64,000 nucleotides of DNA, taken from Metellina segmentata. Its lineage: Eukaryota > Arthropoda > Arachnida > Araneae > Tetragnathidae. The stretch spans positions 23,261,235-23,325,234 of the forward strand of contig OX375877.1 of assembly GCA_947359465.1 (NCBI GenBank), written 5' to 3'. Of the stretch, positions 42,443 to 54,031 are shown piece after piece. Below the pieces are notes generated by a model. It did no database searches. It was not told the origin of the DNA and was given only the letters and a program-made list of their open reading frames with translations. Every line of letters starts with the position of its first letter. Positions within the stretch are counted from its first letter, which is position 1. The translations under genes and the position numbers were made by a program.

Positions 42443-42640
42443 AATTTTAGGGTCACTACTATGTTCTCAGCGCTACGTCATTCCCTTAGAAAAAGTTCCC
42501 TTTGAAAGGTAAAACAAAACTGCTGAGAAAACAGCATGATTTTTGTTGAACCAAGAAGCAAATTTAAAATTTGAACAGCTTATTGCCTGGAATTTCTAGG
42601 TCAAAGCTACTATTTTCATATCTCCACGCTTTTCCCAGAA
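42443..42640 (+). repeat. Imperfect ~140-bp duplication
   Basis: CTGGAATTTTAGGGTCACTACTATGTTCTC (two-part match) at 42,440 recurs diverged as CTGGAATTTCTAGGTCAAAGCTACTATTTTC at 42,583. Confidence 0.4.
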
Positions 42641-42879
42641 CTATACGAGTAAAAAAAAAACATAACGCTAGAGATAAATTTTTAATCGAACTCGAATCCG
42701 CACATAACGCAAAAAGCTGTGGCTCGAATGAAATAGAAGGATCATATGAGCCGCTAATGAAACCTGCATTGACATGCTAATGAAATAGACAAAGTTTGTG
42801 TTCACAGCTTCAGGGTATTTCTTCCGGTAGCTCGGAAAACATTACTAATTGTTTGGTGATTATCTAGGATGATTAACTG

Positions 42880-43370
42880 TCCAAGGGGTTTCGACAAGAT
42901 ATCTCGTGCATCAACATCTGACCAATTCTGATACAATGACGAGATACCTCGTCAATATATTCCCGTTTTTTTATGATGACGAAATCAAGATCTGGTTAAC
43001 ATTAATCTAATGACCAGATATCGCGTTCATTAAGATCTGGTCAGTTTTCATGTAAAGACCAGATATCTCGTCCATAAAGATCTGGTCATTTTTCCACTAA
43101 TGACCAGATCTCTCGTCCATTAAGAATTGGTTAGCTTTAATCAAATGACTAGATATCTTGTCCATCAAGATTTGGACAGTTTTCATCAAATGACCAGATA
43201 TCTCGTCAATCAAGACCTGTTTAGCTTTCATCAAATGGATAGATATCTCGTCCTTCAAAATCTGGTTAGCTTTAATCTACTGACCAGATATCTCGTACAT
43301 CAAAATCTGGTCATTTTTCCACTAATGACCAGATATCTCGTACATCAAGATCTGGTCAGTAATTGCCAAC
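42880..43370 (+). repeat. 45-bp hairpin minisatellite, about 11 units
   Basis: Units of the form TGACCAGATATCTCGTCCAT + CAAGATCTGGTCAGTTTTCA + TCAAA repeat every 45 bp with diverged copies. Each unit is itself an inverted repeat (TGACCAGAT ... ATCTGGTCA), so single strands could fold. 45 is a multiple of three, so one frame stays open by chance. Fragments of the same repeat occur at 15.9 and 22.4 kb. Confidence 0.9.
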
Positions 43371-43618
43371 ATCGATCTTCTAACGAAATAAACGTGCACA
43401 CAACTTCAGGCGATTTCTCCACATCGCTGAGTTTGAAAGATCTCCTGGCCAAGGTCACTTGGTATTGAAAAATTCATGAATCCGTATATGAGACTAACAG
43501 ACGAGCGCGATAAAAAACACTCAGACAGGAGCTTCTAGATATATAGCCAATCGATCCAAGTAGTTTCCCAATCCCACGTGACTTACACTTCTGAGATCAT
43601 ACGACAGTGACACGGCCC

Positions 43619-43880
43619 CATCCACCTTCAAATAAAATAGACATAGAATGTGGGTTGAATTGCTGGCACAATATTTCAGAATCGAGTTTACCCACATGGT
43701 CTTACAAATCAACTGATACGATTGGATATCGAAGTACAGATTTTTTTTAACGACGGTTTGGATAATCCCTTTAACCAATCAATAATTCAGGATTCTTTTT
43801 TTACCTCAGTCACGTGACAGATCTTCAAACCGGAAGAAAGTTGCACACACTTATTTCGTCTATTCATTAGAAGGTCGATG
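43619..43880 (+). mobile_element. MITE related to the 58.8-kb MITE
   Basis: CATCCACCTTCAAATAAAAT(AGAC) on the left and GTCTATTCATTAGAAGGTCG(ATG) on the right are inverted versions of one terminus. Internal blocks (CACGTGACAGATCTTCAAACCG) match 58,829-59,098. No clean target duplication was found. A further terminus-like CATCGATCTTCTAACGAAAT lies at 43,371. Confidence 0.6.
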
Positions 43881-44890
43881 CTCGCCCATTTGCTTTTATT
43901 TTATTCGAAGGATGTTGAAGAAATAGACATCACTTGGTTTGTCCGAAACAGCAAAAATTCTTAGAAGAAGGCTATTATTATACTTGTTAATTTTGCATGA
44001 AACCCCTTTAAAGCGAAGGTTCTTCATAGAGTTATGCGGTATAGGGGATGAGCATAACTATATTACTTTTTTGTGGAAGGCCTTCTACTTCCAAGTACTG
44101 GTTGGTACTTTGAATCATATTGTTACCACCACACCAATCTGTAAAATTGACGTTCCTACAAAAACGCGTTCACAGTTTGATGCTTCGGGAAGAATAGTTA
44201 CGAGTCAAAGGTTGTTTTTGTCATGTAAAAGGGCATTTCCATTAAGAACCAAGTTTATTCTTGACTTGTAATAACATTAAACATGAAATCGTGAGTCGAA
44301 AAATGCAGTTAGATGACAATTGCTAAAATGCAGATAGGTGCTTTTGGGTTGGTGGTAATATTTTTCACGATATTTTTTATCCTGAAGATTGTTTAATGAC
44401 CATGAATACGAAGCGTTCTTTTTTTTGACATAAATTCTTTCTGACCCTTTTGGGGTCGCCTTGGTTCAGTGGATTTGCTCATTGCGTTTGGAGGGGGCGG
44501 GAGTTATATTTCTTTAACTTGCCCTGGGCGTTTGTATCTTCTGTCAGTAAATATTTCCTTGCGTATGGACATCCATTGCTTGTTGTCTGTTTTGTGTTTG
44601 GCGCAGCTTGAGTAAATGTGGCCATTCGAGCCATAAAAACCAACTAATCAAACTTCTGAAATGCCGACTACAAAAGCTACTGTGAGACAACGTAACTTTG
44701 TCTACTTAAAGGTACTTATTTTCGGAACTAGGTCACAGTGCCACACATACCATTAAATTTTACGTTAATTTTTATAGGGGCTGTCCACAATGTGAGAAAC
44801 TAATTTACGAAATTTGATTGGTTTGCAAATTATAGTAGGCGCAACATTCTTTAGGCCAAAAAGAAGTGGTGCAACTGGTATTTCTTTAAA
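43881..44890. other. Intergenic DNA with a possible tRNA-like SINE at 44.45-44.65 kb
   Basis: 44,450-44,520 reads GGGTCGCCTTGGTTCAGTGG then a possible anticodon arm and a weak B-box region, perhaps a third tRNA-derived repeat. A 110-codon frame at 43,939-44,271 has no recognisable product. Confidence 0.3.
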
Positions 44891-44894
44891 TTAA

Positions 44895-45918
44895 CCCTTA
44901 ACTGCTGTGTCACAAACCGTCTCGTAACTAGTGTGGAGGGGTCTCTCAGACCTCGCTCACTAAAGTGCGTATAAAGTTGATTAATATAGTATATTAATGA
45001 AAGATTCTTTAGATCATTATTATTTACACATTTTAAATTTAGATAATTCAATTCTTAACGTGAAATATATTTTATATTACTATATAAGTTAAGTAGATTC
45101 CATGTCCCTTCAGGCTCTGCTTTCGGACCTAATTTGGCAGGACGTTTCAACCCTGGAAACTGTAAACTATGTTGTGTTTTGGTGTTCTAACGGCACGATT
45201 AGGTTCCCCCCAGGCATCCCATTTGAAGTTATTTTTTCCGTAGAAATATTCTTGTGAAGACGCACTTGAAATGTCTTCATCTTCATCTACATAAATTTCC
45301 GAATCCGTTTCGTGTTCGCTTTCAATAATATTATCCGAAATTTGACTGTTCCAGTACTCTATTTCCGACCAATTATCAACAATATCCTGAATTTTTTTTT
45401 GTGTAAGATACACAGGTCGTTTCTTGGTAAAGTTTGCTTCCATTTTAGGCTCTCTGCCGAAATTCCCTACTCAAACTTAGAAGATTTCATTCAACAAGAA
45501 CGGTAACGCAAATGCTGTGAAGGGGTCTAAGTGACCACGCGGGAAATGCAAATAGTGTGAAATACGAAATAGTTGGGGCAGCCAAACCAATCTTGGAATT
45601 CTTCTTCTGGATTGGCTTCTGTTAGACGTAGTAGGAAGGTACTGAATAGGACAGTGACCAATATTCACTTTAAGGGGTTCCACTGGAGAGACAATGAATT
45701 TAAGCCACTTGACAGTTCGTACTACTATGTCCAACTCAAATTTTAATGTTCTACCTCTTGACAACTATATCTCAAACACTAGTTTATATTGGGCTGCACG
45801 AAGAGAAATGGTCAATACGACCCATTCCTTAACGTAATTGAAAAAAAAAACTTTAAGAGGTGGAAACGACTTGCAAAAATGACTCGGGGTCTGTGAGACC
45901 CATGACAGCAGTCAAAGG
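44895..45918 (-). mobile_element. piggyBac-like element remnant between TTAA sites
   Basis: TTAA (44,891-44,894) precedes CCCTTAACTGCTGTGTCAC, and TTAA (45,919-45,922) follows the reverse complement of CCTTTGACTGCTGTCATGGG. TTAA targets with CC(C)TTNACTGCTG termini fit piggyBac. At 1.0 kb it is far shorter than an intact element (about 2.5 kb). The right TTAA is also the first bases of an antisense SINE A tail, so it seems to have inserted there. Confidence 0.75.
45147..45443 (-). pseudogene. piggyBac transposase N-terminal remnant
   Basis: 98 codons on the minus strand: an acidic N-terminal region (SEHETDSEIYVDEDEDISSA) and then YFYGKNNFKWDAWGEPNRAV ... HNIV, the pattern that precedes the catalytic core in piggyBac proteins. 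The catalytic DDD core is absent; internal deletion presumably removed it. Confidence 0.65.
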
Positions 45919-46022
45919 TTAACGTCGTACTTGAGCAACATAACGGGCTATCGGCCACGGTACGGGATTAACCTCAAGGGGAAAGATCCGAGGACAACAC
46001 CACGTAATTTTTAACCACGAAA
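45919..46022 (-). repeat. SINE family A tail (antisense)
   Basis: TTAACGTCGTACTTGAGCAA, ACGGGCTATCGGCCACGGTA, CGGGATTAACCTCAAGGGGA and GATCCGAGGACAACACCACG match the reverse complement of the intact SINE. Confidence 0.85.
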
Positions 46023-46786
46023 GAGGTGATGGAAGTTACATAGGGTGCGGAAACCAATATATTATGATATTTTTTTTATCTAGCAACCCTGCTTCTACAG
46101 GACAAATAACTGAGAAAAGTACAACACGTTCTTAGAGACCATGGCTCCCAGTTCATTGTTATTCATGACCATGTTCGTGTAATATTTAAATTCGGTATCA
46201 ACGAGGTTTAGGTTCGGTTTTATTCTTGACGGAAAACATGGCTAGAGGTGCTGTGAACGGTTTCTCCTGTTCACGAAAACATTTTCTATTCGGGTCACGT
46301 ATCTCCTTCACGGTGTTGCGATGTGATTTATCTTCCCGCCCCGTCTTCTGTCGGTAGACTGAGAGAATATATATCGATTCAAGTGATTTTTATTCTGTAA
46401 TGAGACCGTTAGTATGATGTGCACATTTAAAGAAAATATATCGAAATAAACACAGGGTAAGGGGCAGAAAGCCACCAAGGGTTTTCAATATTTAGTAACT
46501 CTATTGTTTGCTTATCATTTGCGACATTAAGAAAGGCGTACAGTACCTATGGGTAGCAAATTTTCACTAGGTACGAAAAATCAAGTTTATGAAATGGCGC
46601 CCATTTTCTGCTTTCTTAGTGCTTCATTTACCAATACTCTGATTTCAGCTACTTTCACGCACTTGAGTTTCACGCCCCAACATAACTGGTACCGTTGTTC
46701 GAATTTTAGAAAATTATTTTGAAATTTCGACAAAGAGGTTTACATTTATCAGAGACGTTTGTAAATTAATATTTTACGAAACACAC
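46023..46786. other. Intergenic DNA
   Basis: Nothing recognised. Confidence 0.35.
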
Positions 46787-46788
46787 TA

Positions 46789-47347
46789 CATGGACAGAAG
46801 TATTTGGAAACTGCATGTTTTTTTTTATAGAAAAAAGTGCTTTATTATTCTATTTAGTAACGGGTAGGCTCTCCTTTTGCTTGTATTACAGCTGCAACAC
46901 GTCGAGGCATACTTTCTACAAGTTCTCTGTAAGTCTGGACAGGTATAGCTTGCCGTGACTCTTACAAGGCTGTGAGAAAAGATTGTCGTGAAGATGCGTG
47001 GAGGTGTCGTACTCATCGCTCCAGTTTGTCTCCCAAGTGCTCTATGGGATTGAGATCGGGGCTCGGAACAGGCCAGTCAAGCAAATTCACCTCATTTCCA
47101 GAAAACTGGTCCAGCACACGTTTTGAAGTATGACATGGAGCTCGATCCTCTTGGACGGAACAACCACCATCGCATGTAGTATTGCCATAGTTTAGGCAAG
47201 GCCGAATGATCCAGAACGTCGAGGTACGTTCATGGTACAGGTACATAAAGCAATGGGCCGAGTCCTAAACCGAAAAAACAACCCTCTCACTCAGATGGAT
47301 CCTCCTCCGCATTTCTGCAGTGTCCAAATACTTTTGTCCATGCTGTG
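46789..47347 (-). mobile_element. Short Tc1-like element, TA flanks
   Basis: Ends CATGGACAGAAGTATTTGGA and the reverse complement of TCCAAATACTTTTGTCCATGCTGTG are inverted; TA flanks both. 559 bp, a deletion derivative. Confidence 0.8.
46856..47246 (-). pseudogene. Tc1-like transposase, C-terminal half only
   Basis: Minus strand: VQEDRAPCHTSKRVLDQF (second Asp block; the usual QQDNAP is QEDRAP here) and WPVPSPDLNPIEHLGDKL (Glu block). The HTH and first Asp are deleted. Confidence 0.75.
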
Positions 47348-47472
47348 TATATTGCATAAAAACAATTTTTAATCAGGACGTTTCTTCATAACCAAACAGA
47401 AAATTGAGTTCGTCGTTTTTGCGAAATATGATGCATAGCTATGTGTATGTAGCGAAAAAACAGGCGTTTCTT

Positions 47473-47917
47473 GTTGTTTCTCATGCTTACACTGGCAGAC
47501 CAGAGGAGTGCCAGTCCCGTCGAAGACGGCAAGAGGCGAGGGGGTGCGCCTTCCATGTTCTTGAGCCCCATTGGGAGGAAATCCGACTTTGCTCGATGTA
47601 CATGACGCATCCGTTTTACAGGAAGGCCCCTTTCATACATCCATTCACTCACACATATTATAATTTAGATCCCAATCAGAGGCCAATAACCCCCTGATCA
47701 GGTACTCCCAGAGGTATTGATTTGGTATGGGAACATGGAGGACTTTGTGACCACGACCTATTTAACGTGCCCCAGTCACCATTAGTGAACACGACGGTCT
47801 TTAGCCAGGTCGAAGCGCCGATCTCGCAATCATCAGAATTGCAGGCTCCGCCGAGGACAGAACCCACAACCCTTCTGATGCGAGCCCGACGCTCTACTGA
47901 CTGAGCTAACGCGGCTC
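47473..47917 (-). mobile_element. tRNA-derived SINE, family B, copy 2
   Basis: About 90+% like copy 1 by eye over its whole length; minus-strand head GCCGCGTTAGCTCAGTCAGT then AGAGCGTCGGGCTCGCATC. Flanked by the 13-bp duplication ACAGGCGTTTCTT at 47,460-47,472 and 47,918-47,930. Confidence 0.85.
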
Positions 47918-48193
47918 ACAGGCGTTTCTTTGTATATGTATGTAGTGTGACGAAATAAATCTCTTTGTGAGACCTTTTCTGTGTTGGAGGTGTAGGTTGA
48001 AAACTGATAAACTCAAAACCCTTAACAACTGACAATAAGCAGCACACTCATTGGACCAGTGACGGACGGTTTTGACTAAAGGGACCGTCGAGCAACAATC
48101 CCATTGCACCACTGACATGACTGGCAAGTGTCTGCCCTCCATTTATTCACAAATCTTGACAGTTTTTATATGTGACATGTGAGACAAGTGTGC

Positions 48194-48238
48194 CATTCCT
48201 TATGCTGCGGAGCTCTACACTCCGCAACATAAGGAATG
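48194..48238. repeat. Hairpin with 18-bp arms
   Basis: CATTCCTTATGCTGCGGAG, a short loop, and CTCCGCAACATAAGGAATG pair almost perfectly. Half-copies GTAAGGAATCCTCCGCAGCA and GAAGGAAT follow to 48,275. Confidence 0.85.
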
Positions 48239-48275
48239 ACCACAGCGTAAGGAATCCTCCGCAGCAGAAGGAATA

Positions 48276-51200
48276 ATAATTTTGCAATAATAAGGTAATT
48301 CCGGGACAGATGAACTACTTAAGTTAAACGTTATAAAATCAATTGTATATTAACAATAAAAACGAAATTTTATGGCAATATGTAATAGTTATTGTTTATC
48401 AATACTGAATATTTGTTCTGCACAATATATAATATTGTAAATTTTCTATAGAAAAAAAAATAAAATTGTGACAGCACTACATTTGGCCATCTATTTCCAA
48501 GTTCCGAATGAGATACTTCACTTACATGGTAGAGTTGCCTTACCTGTAAAAATAAGGGATTTTTAAACATAAAAAGTTTTAAATGTATATAACATATTAA
48601 AAGTAAGTGATTTTAAGAAACTAATACCTTAGCATTATTAATTTATAAAGTATTGAAATATTTAACAATCATAAGCAAGATGTAAAAAGTTTTTAATAAA
48701 ACACATTTAAAATAAAACAAATAGGATTTATTGTAAAACACATTAATACTATTAAAAAAATAATTCAGTTTGCTAGAAAGTTACAAAATTTTTAGTTCAA
48801 AAAGTATTATAAGATTATTACGCTATTAAAGTATTACAAAATAATTCGAAAATATTAAATTATGAGTTTTCTTTTTATCCTCTCTAATTTTTTCTTTCCC
48901 GCAAATATTGCACAGATCCCCGTACATTGTATATGATTCCATTTAGTACACTTAACACATTTTATCCAACTTACCAATTCTTTTGTAGAATAATAGTTTT
49001 ACTCACATATTCGAGGCAATTGCATGTAGGATAACTTTTGTTATTCATCAGCTTTTTTGATACCTTGTCACGTTTGTTGGCAGATTTCAACTGTTTTTCT
49101 TGAATGTGTTCTTAGGACAAACAAGAAGCATTGTATCAAAAAATTGTAAATTTAATTAATTTCGAACCAAAAGTTTAAATTACCTAATAGGTAATTTACG
49201 ATGGATATTATATAAAAAAAGATTTCCGATTGTTAAATTAAATTTAATTTCATTTTAATGTAACCCAGAGTAAAAAAAAAAAATTATGCAAAAATGTCAA
49301 CTACACAATAACAAAACAAAATTTTAAGACTTATAATTACTTATAAAACAAAAGTATACACAATAATATATAAATAGGAATGTATCACAAAATTTATTAC
49401 TTCGTAAACCAAACCTCAAATTATATCCTGAATTTCATTTGAAAAATTATAATCTAAATTTATAGTTTCACTAAATTGAATTTTACGTTAAAAATTTTAA
49501 CGATTTACAAATATTATGACATTTTGTAAAAACAATATGATTTTCAAAGTATTAATTTGAAATTTGAACAACTAAAAGGCATCTCTCCCTGAATATGTAT
49601 GTGGGACATATCATCCGAATATATGTGGGGCATCTATCCTTTTGGTATGGGAGGTATCCTTTTGGTAAATCGGACAGTTGCCGAGGCAAACTGTTCGAAG
49701 TACAAGACAGCAAAGATTGGATTGGTCGCCGTAGGCGGACACTGTTTCACCTGTGCGGCCTTACGGAGGAGATTCTGGGATAAGGAAGAGCTAAGCAATC
49801 GACAATACATACATAAACATTTAAGTACACAGAAGGGGAAAGTCAAGTGAAGGGCAAAACGTTTAAGCACAAAAATACAAAATGACAAAAGAAGAGGATG
49901 ACAAAGTTTGAAAAATTGACACAGAACAAGATGAGAAAACAAAAACAAAAAATAAAAGGACATAAACATAAATAAAAAAAAATAATAATAAAAAAAATTA
50001 TTAAAAAAAAATTTTAAATATAGAAATCAGAACGTTAAATACAGATGTCAGACAGACAAAATGACCTATAAAAGTTTCGAAAGAAAAGCAAAGTTATTTT
50101 GAGAACTTTCGACTTAGATTTCTCAGCTCTCACAGATATAATCAATGTTGGAGCTGAGAAATTCCATCACTTTAAGGATTTTGTGATGGCAGTGTCTGTT
50201 CTTGGCAGTATTTTGGCACCAATGAGAGTATTGTTGCAGAGAAGGTTTCAACAAATGTCACTGACTTGTGAGATCACAGTCAAAAAGGTAGTGGATGGGA
50301 TCACCTTCTCGGCCGCATATACACAGCGCGTACACTGTCTAAAGTCGATTGATCAACTCTTGATTAGAGGTTTTTATGCTTACATAAGAAAATTCATTCA
50401 AATTATCTAGTGCCACCCTTACACTACAACATCCATCTTATAACAGAGTAGAAAAACATGGTACTTTTTTGAACCGTTGTTGTGATATCTGAAAACAAAA
50501 GACGATGTAACAAAATTTTCACAAAACAACATTTAACTGAATCATTCATGGAACTAGTTGATCTACTTAGCGTAAAGTTTAAAAATTACATCATGTGGGT
50601 CATCTCTACCGATGGGGCGTCTCACCTGGAATTACCTTATCATTTTTATAAATAAATTAACTGAATAACCCAGCTTTGCTCGAGTTTCAAATATGACCGT
50701 GACATTTCCCTGTGTTAACACAAATACACAAACCCTGTAGAACGTGTTTCTTTGTCCATGTACATTTATTACAGGAAAACAAACTTTACATTTTAAAATT
50801 GGGGCTTCGAGTGGCACTGTTAGGACTATATGTGTGCCAATTTTCATGGCTACAGATTGGTCTGAAGATAGGAAAAAAATAGCTTATGTTTTCCGCAGTG
50901 TTCTAAAGTATAAGTGCACTAAATTCGGCGTGGATTACTCATACGGTGAGATTTGTATAGAGAGCACACTGAAAAACACATACAAACATCTTTTTTTTCA
51001 TAGATAGATTAAGTGCTTAACTTAACTTTCTTTAACTTCTGTTTTAAAAGAACTCATGCTGAATTACCCGGTGTTTCTGAGGTTTAATTGGTTAAGTGCT
51101 AATTGAAAAGTGATTGTTCGAATAACCTTTCTTTCATAGAAAAATACAAACATCTTTTAAGTTGTATGGAAAATAACTTTTCAACATCATGTTGACCTTC

Positions 51201-51775
51201 TTATAGCTTCTCTAATTTAATTCGGACTCAAATATGATTACATGATACATTCATTTCATATATTCATCTCACATTTGCTGTAAGACAAACTGCAATTTTT
51301 TTTCTAAGGTGATTTTTTCAGTAGTTGAGTTAGAAATATCGTTGAATGCAATGTATGGCTACCCCTTTTAATTTAATGTAACCTATTTGATTTCACAATT
51401 ATTTTATTTTGACCGATCATTTTAAAATAAGTACTTACACACCTTACTTGAAAATTTTTTGGTTATACATTTTATTTGTTTTGATGAAATAGAATTCTGC
51501 ATAACATTACGTATTCAACCAAAACACAAGGAAAGATGGGGTCGAAATATACCGACAACAAACACACATGATTAGTGATATTTCGCAGAAAATAAAAGTG
51601 ATTCATTAAAGTTTAACTCGTATATATCTGTAGTACGCAAAATTCTGCAACACAAATACAAACAGAAACGAAATTCCGATCATTGAAAAATGTGCAGATT
51701 TTTAAAAACTAAAGATATGAGAAAGTTCGTCGGGAATTCCGACAAGACAGCTTAATTATTTTCTGAAAGAGAGAA

Positions 51776-51810
<35 letters not shown>

Positions 51811-52028
51811 ATATTGATAGAAAATAATGAATTAATTACCAAAAGAGCTTAAATTTACAAAACTTTGAAATGCTCAATATGACAGCAATATTTCACTGCC
51901 TTAACTCAAATACTTAAGCATAGAATTAAAAAAGGTTGACTAAACTTTCTTTGACCTTAGGTGAATTTTCAAAGAAGTCACTAAAAGTTTGAAAATGTGA
52001 GGTTTTAAGGCGATTTTGCTTAAACTTT
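48276..52028. other. Long AT-rich intergenic stretch
   Basis: Very AT-rich with no gene found. Short open frames at 49,595-49,850, 50,099-50,410 and 50,744-51,007 lack recognisable features. A run of about 29 A occurs at 51,778-51,806. Confidence 0.4.
51778..51806 (+). repeat. Poly(A) run
   Basis: About 29 consecutive A; length is probably unreliable in assembly. Confidence 0.9.
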
Positions 52029-52029
52029 G

Positions 52030-52360
52030 GACTACGGCTTGTACAGTAGTTGTACCTTCTGCACGCCAAGAAAGAATTTAGACTACGGACAGTACAACAG
52101 TTGTACCTTGTTCACGTCAAGAAAGAATATACACTACGGCCGGTACAGCAGTTGTACCTTGTTCACGCCAAGAAAGAACTTAGACTACGGCCGGTACAGT
52201 AGTTGTACCTTGTTCACGCCAAGAAAGAATTTACACTACGGCCGGTACAGCAGTTGAACCTTGTTCACATCAAGAAATAATTTACACTACGGCCGGTACA
52301 GCAGTTGAACCTTGTTCACATCAAGAAATAATTTAGACTACGGCCATTACAGCAGTTGTA
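52030..52360 (+). repeat. 51-bp minisatellite, 6-7 units
   Basis: Units start at 52,030, 52,081, 52,132, 52,183, 52,234, 52,285 and 52,336: (C/G)ACTACGGCCGGTACAGC then AGTTGTACCTTGTTCACGCC then AAGAAAGAATTTA. The CGGTACAGCAGTTGTACC part is near-palindromic. Confidence 0.95.
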
Positions 52361-53136
52361 CCTTGAAAGTTATAAGAATCGCGAAGAAAGAATTGCTCCA
52401 GTTATATCTATAGCAGTAAGCAGTCAAAAAATTAAAACGATACCCCTGTCACCAAACTTCAAAAATTGTAACAAAAGTTGTCTTTTATTCGGTTGTGGCA
52501 TCACTGCGTGATTACATATCCGTTTTTAAATAACTAGCTCAATTCAACTCACCGATCTGCAAGCCGTAGACCTATGCTCCATACTGACGGCTCGATCAGA
52601 ACAGAGCCCCCATTTATTTTTTTAAAGAAAACTAGGAATATTGGCTGCGTGGGAAAATCAATAGAAATGAATGTTGCAAAAGGCTTAATCCAACTATAAG
52701 CATAATTAAGAATCGTGTCCTAGAATGGGATTTGTCGATAGAGAACCCACAAACACTTCCTTTCGTTCTTTGAATTAAATTTGATCCTCTAATGACGAAG
52801 AGTACTTCAAAATTCTTTAGAGCACCTAAAAACTGAAAGAAAAGTACAAATATTCTATTTTTATTGGAAACTTGACACTGAGAATTACAAAATAAAAATT
52901 CTCGTTCTTTTAATTAGATTGCGGCTCGGATTTTATTTTGTTCTAGGGTGATCTTATTGAAATGAAGACGTCAGGGGAAAAGTGATTTAAATTTTTTAAA
53001 ACTCAGATGTATTTTGTTTTACAATTTCGTTTCCGTACAGATAACGTGGTGGTAGATTGGTGATCGTAGAACATGTACCTTGTTAATGTCAAATATTCTT
53101 CGATTGATACATTTTGTGAATCTGAGTACTTTTTTT
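52361..53136. other. Intergenic DNA
   Basis: Nothing recognised. Confidence 0.35.
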
Positions 53137-53309
53137 ATATACTTATAAAGCTTTCATTAATATCTATTAGATTTATTCTATTATATATCAAATTTCCAGA
53201 TTTCCACAATAGTATAATATATATTGGATTTAATTATGTAGATTTAATTAAATCTAATTAGATAGTAAAATTAAATAGATATTAATGAAAGCTTTATAAG
53301 TATATATAC
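53137..53309. repeat. Fold-back (inverted repeat) abutting a Tc1 end
   Basis: TATATACTTATAAAGCTTTC(ATTAATATCTA) at 53,137 is repeated inverted as TAGATATTAATGAAAGCTTT(ATAAGTATATA) ending about 53,309, with roughly 100 bp of AT-rich DNA between. Confidence 0.85.
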
Positions 53310-53690
53310 ACTGAAGTGTCAAAAGTCATGGGATTGCAATATTCAAATACACAGAAGGCAGTAGCATCACGTAAGAAATATATAAATGGGCATTGTCAGT
53401 GATTTCATTTGTACTCATGTGATTCTCGTGAAAAGTTTTCTTACGTGATTATGACCGCACGATGAGAATTAACAGAATTTGAACGCAAAATGCCAGTTGG
53501 AGCTAGACTCATGAGGCATTCCATTTCGGAAATTGTTAGGGAATTCAACATTCCTCGATACAAAGTGTCAAGAGTGTGCCGAGAAAATATAATTTCAGGC
53601 CTTACCTCCCACCACGGACAACGCAAGTTGCCGACCACGTCTTAATGACCATGAACAGGGCCGTGTGCGTAGAGTAGTCGGTGTTAACAG
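53309..53690 (+). mobile_element. 5' fragment of a Tc1-like element
   Basis: Begins TACACTGAAGTGTCAAAAGT, a Tc1 terminus, then codes (with a frame change) MTARELTEFERKMPVGARLM-like HTH sequence and SISEIVREFNIPRYKVSRVC. Truncated at about 53,690, before the catalytic domain. Confidence 0.7.
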
Positions 53691-54031
53691 ATAAGTAACA
53701 CTGCGTTTTTTTGCTGTAGGGTTTTTGCATAATAAGAAACTCTCCTTTAAATAAAATATATCACTTTATTTACAAGAAGGCTTCAATCCGACTAGGGTTT
53801 ATCAGAAGAACATAGTTATATAGCAAACTGTCTAAATCAGAAATACAAACTTAGAGAAAAACACCCCCATACGGCACATTTGCCGATGCACATTGGGACA
53901 AATAGTCACTGATCCCATAGCGTTAAATAACAGCAACATTCAATGTTAGACGTATGATTCTACTGTGATCTCTGAAGCAGTCGAGGAACTTGGAAATGAA
54001 AAATGAGACCAAATCGTCTGGTTAAATTATA

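Noticed and set aside
42880..43370. CRISPR-like look of regularly spaced palindromic repeats
   Set aside because: Units are contiguous and diverged, with no unique spacers between identical repeats, and the DNA is eukaryotic; it is a minisatellite.
43127..43468. 113-residue frame with a 15-residue repeat
   Set aside because: 45 bp is a multiple of three, so the minisatellite stays open by chance; units vary at all codon positions.
49595..51007. Several 60-110 residue frames in the 49-51 kb stretch
   Set aside because: No homology, splice context or codon signal; expected at this rate by chance.
52027..52257. 76-residue frame with a 17-residue repeat
   Set aside because: Translation of the 51-bp minisatellite; no independent evidence of coding.
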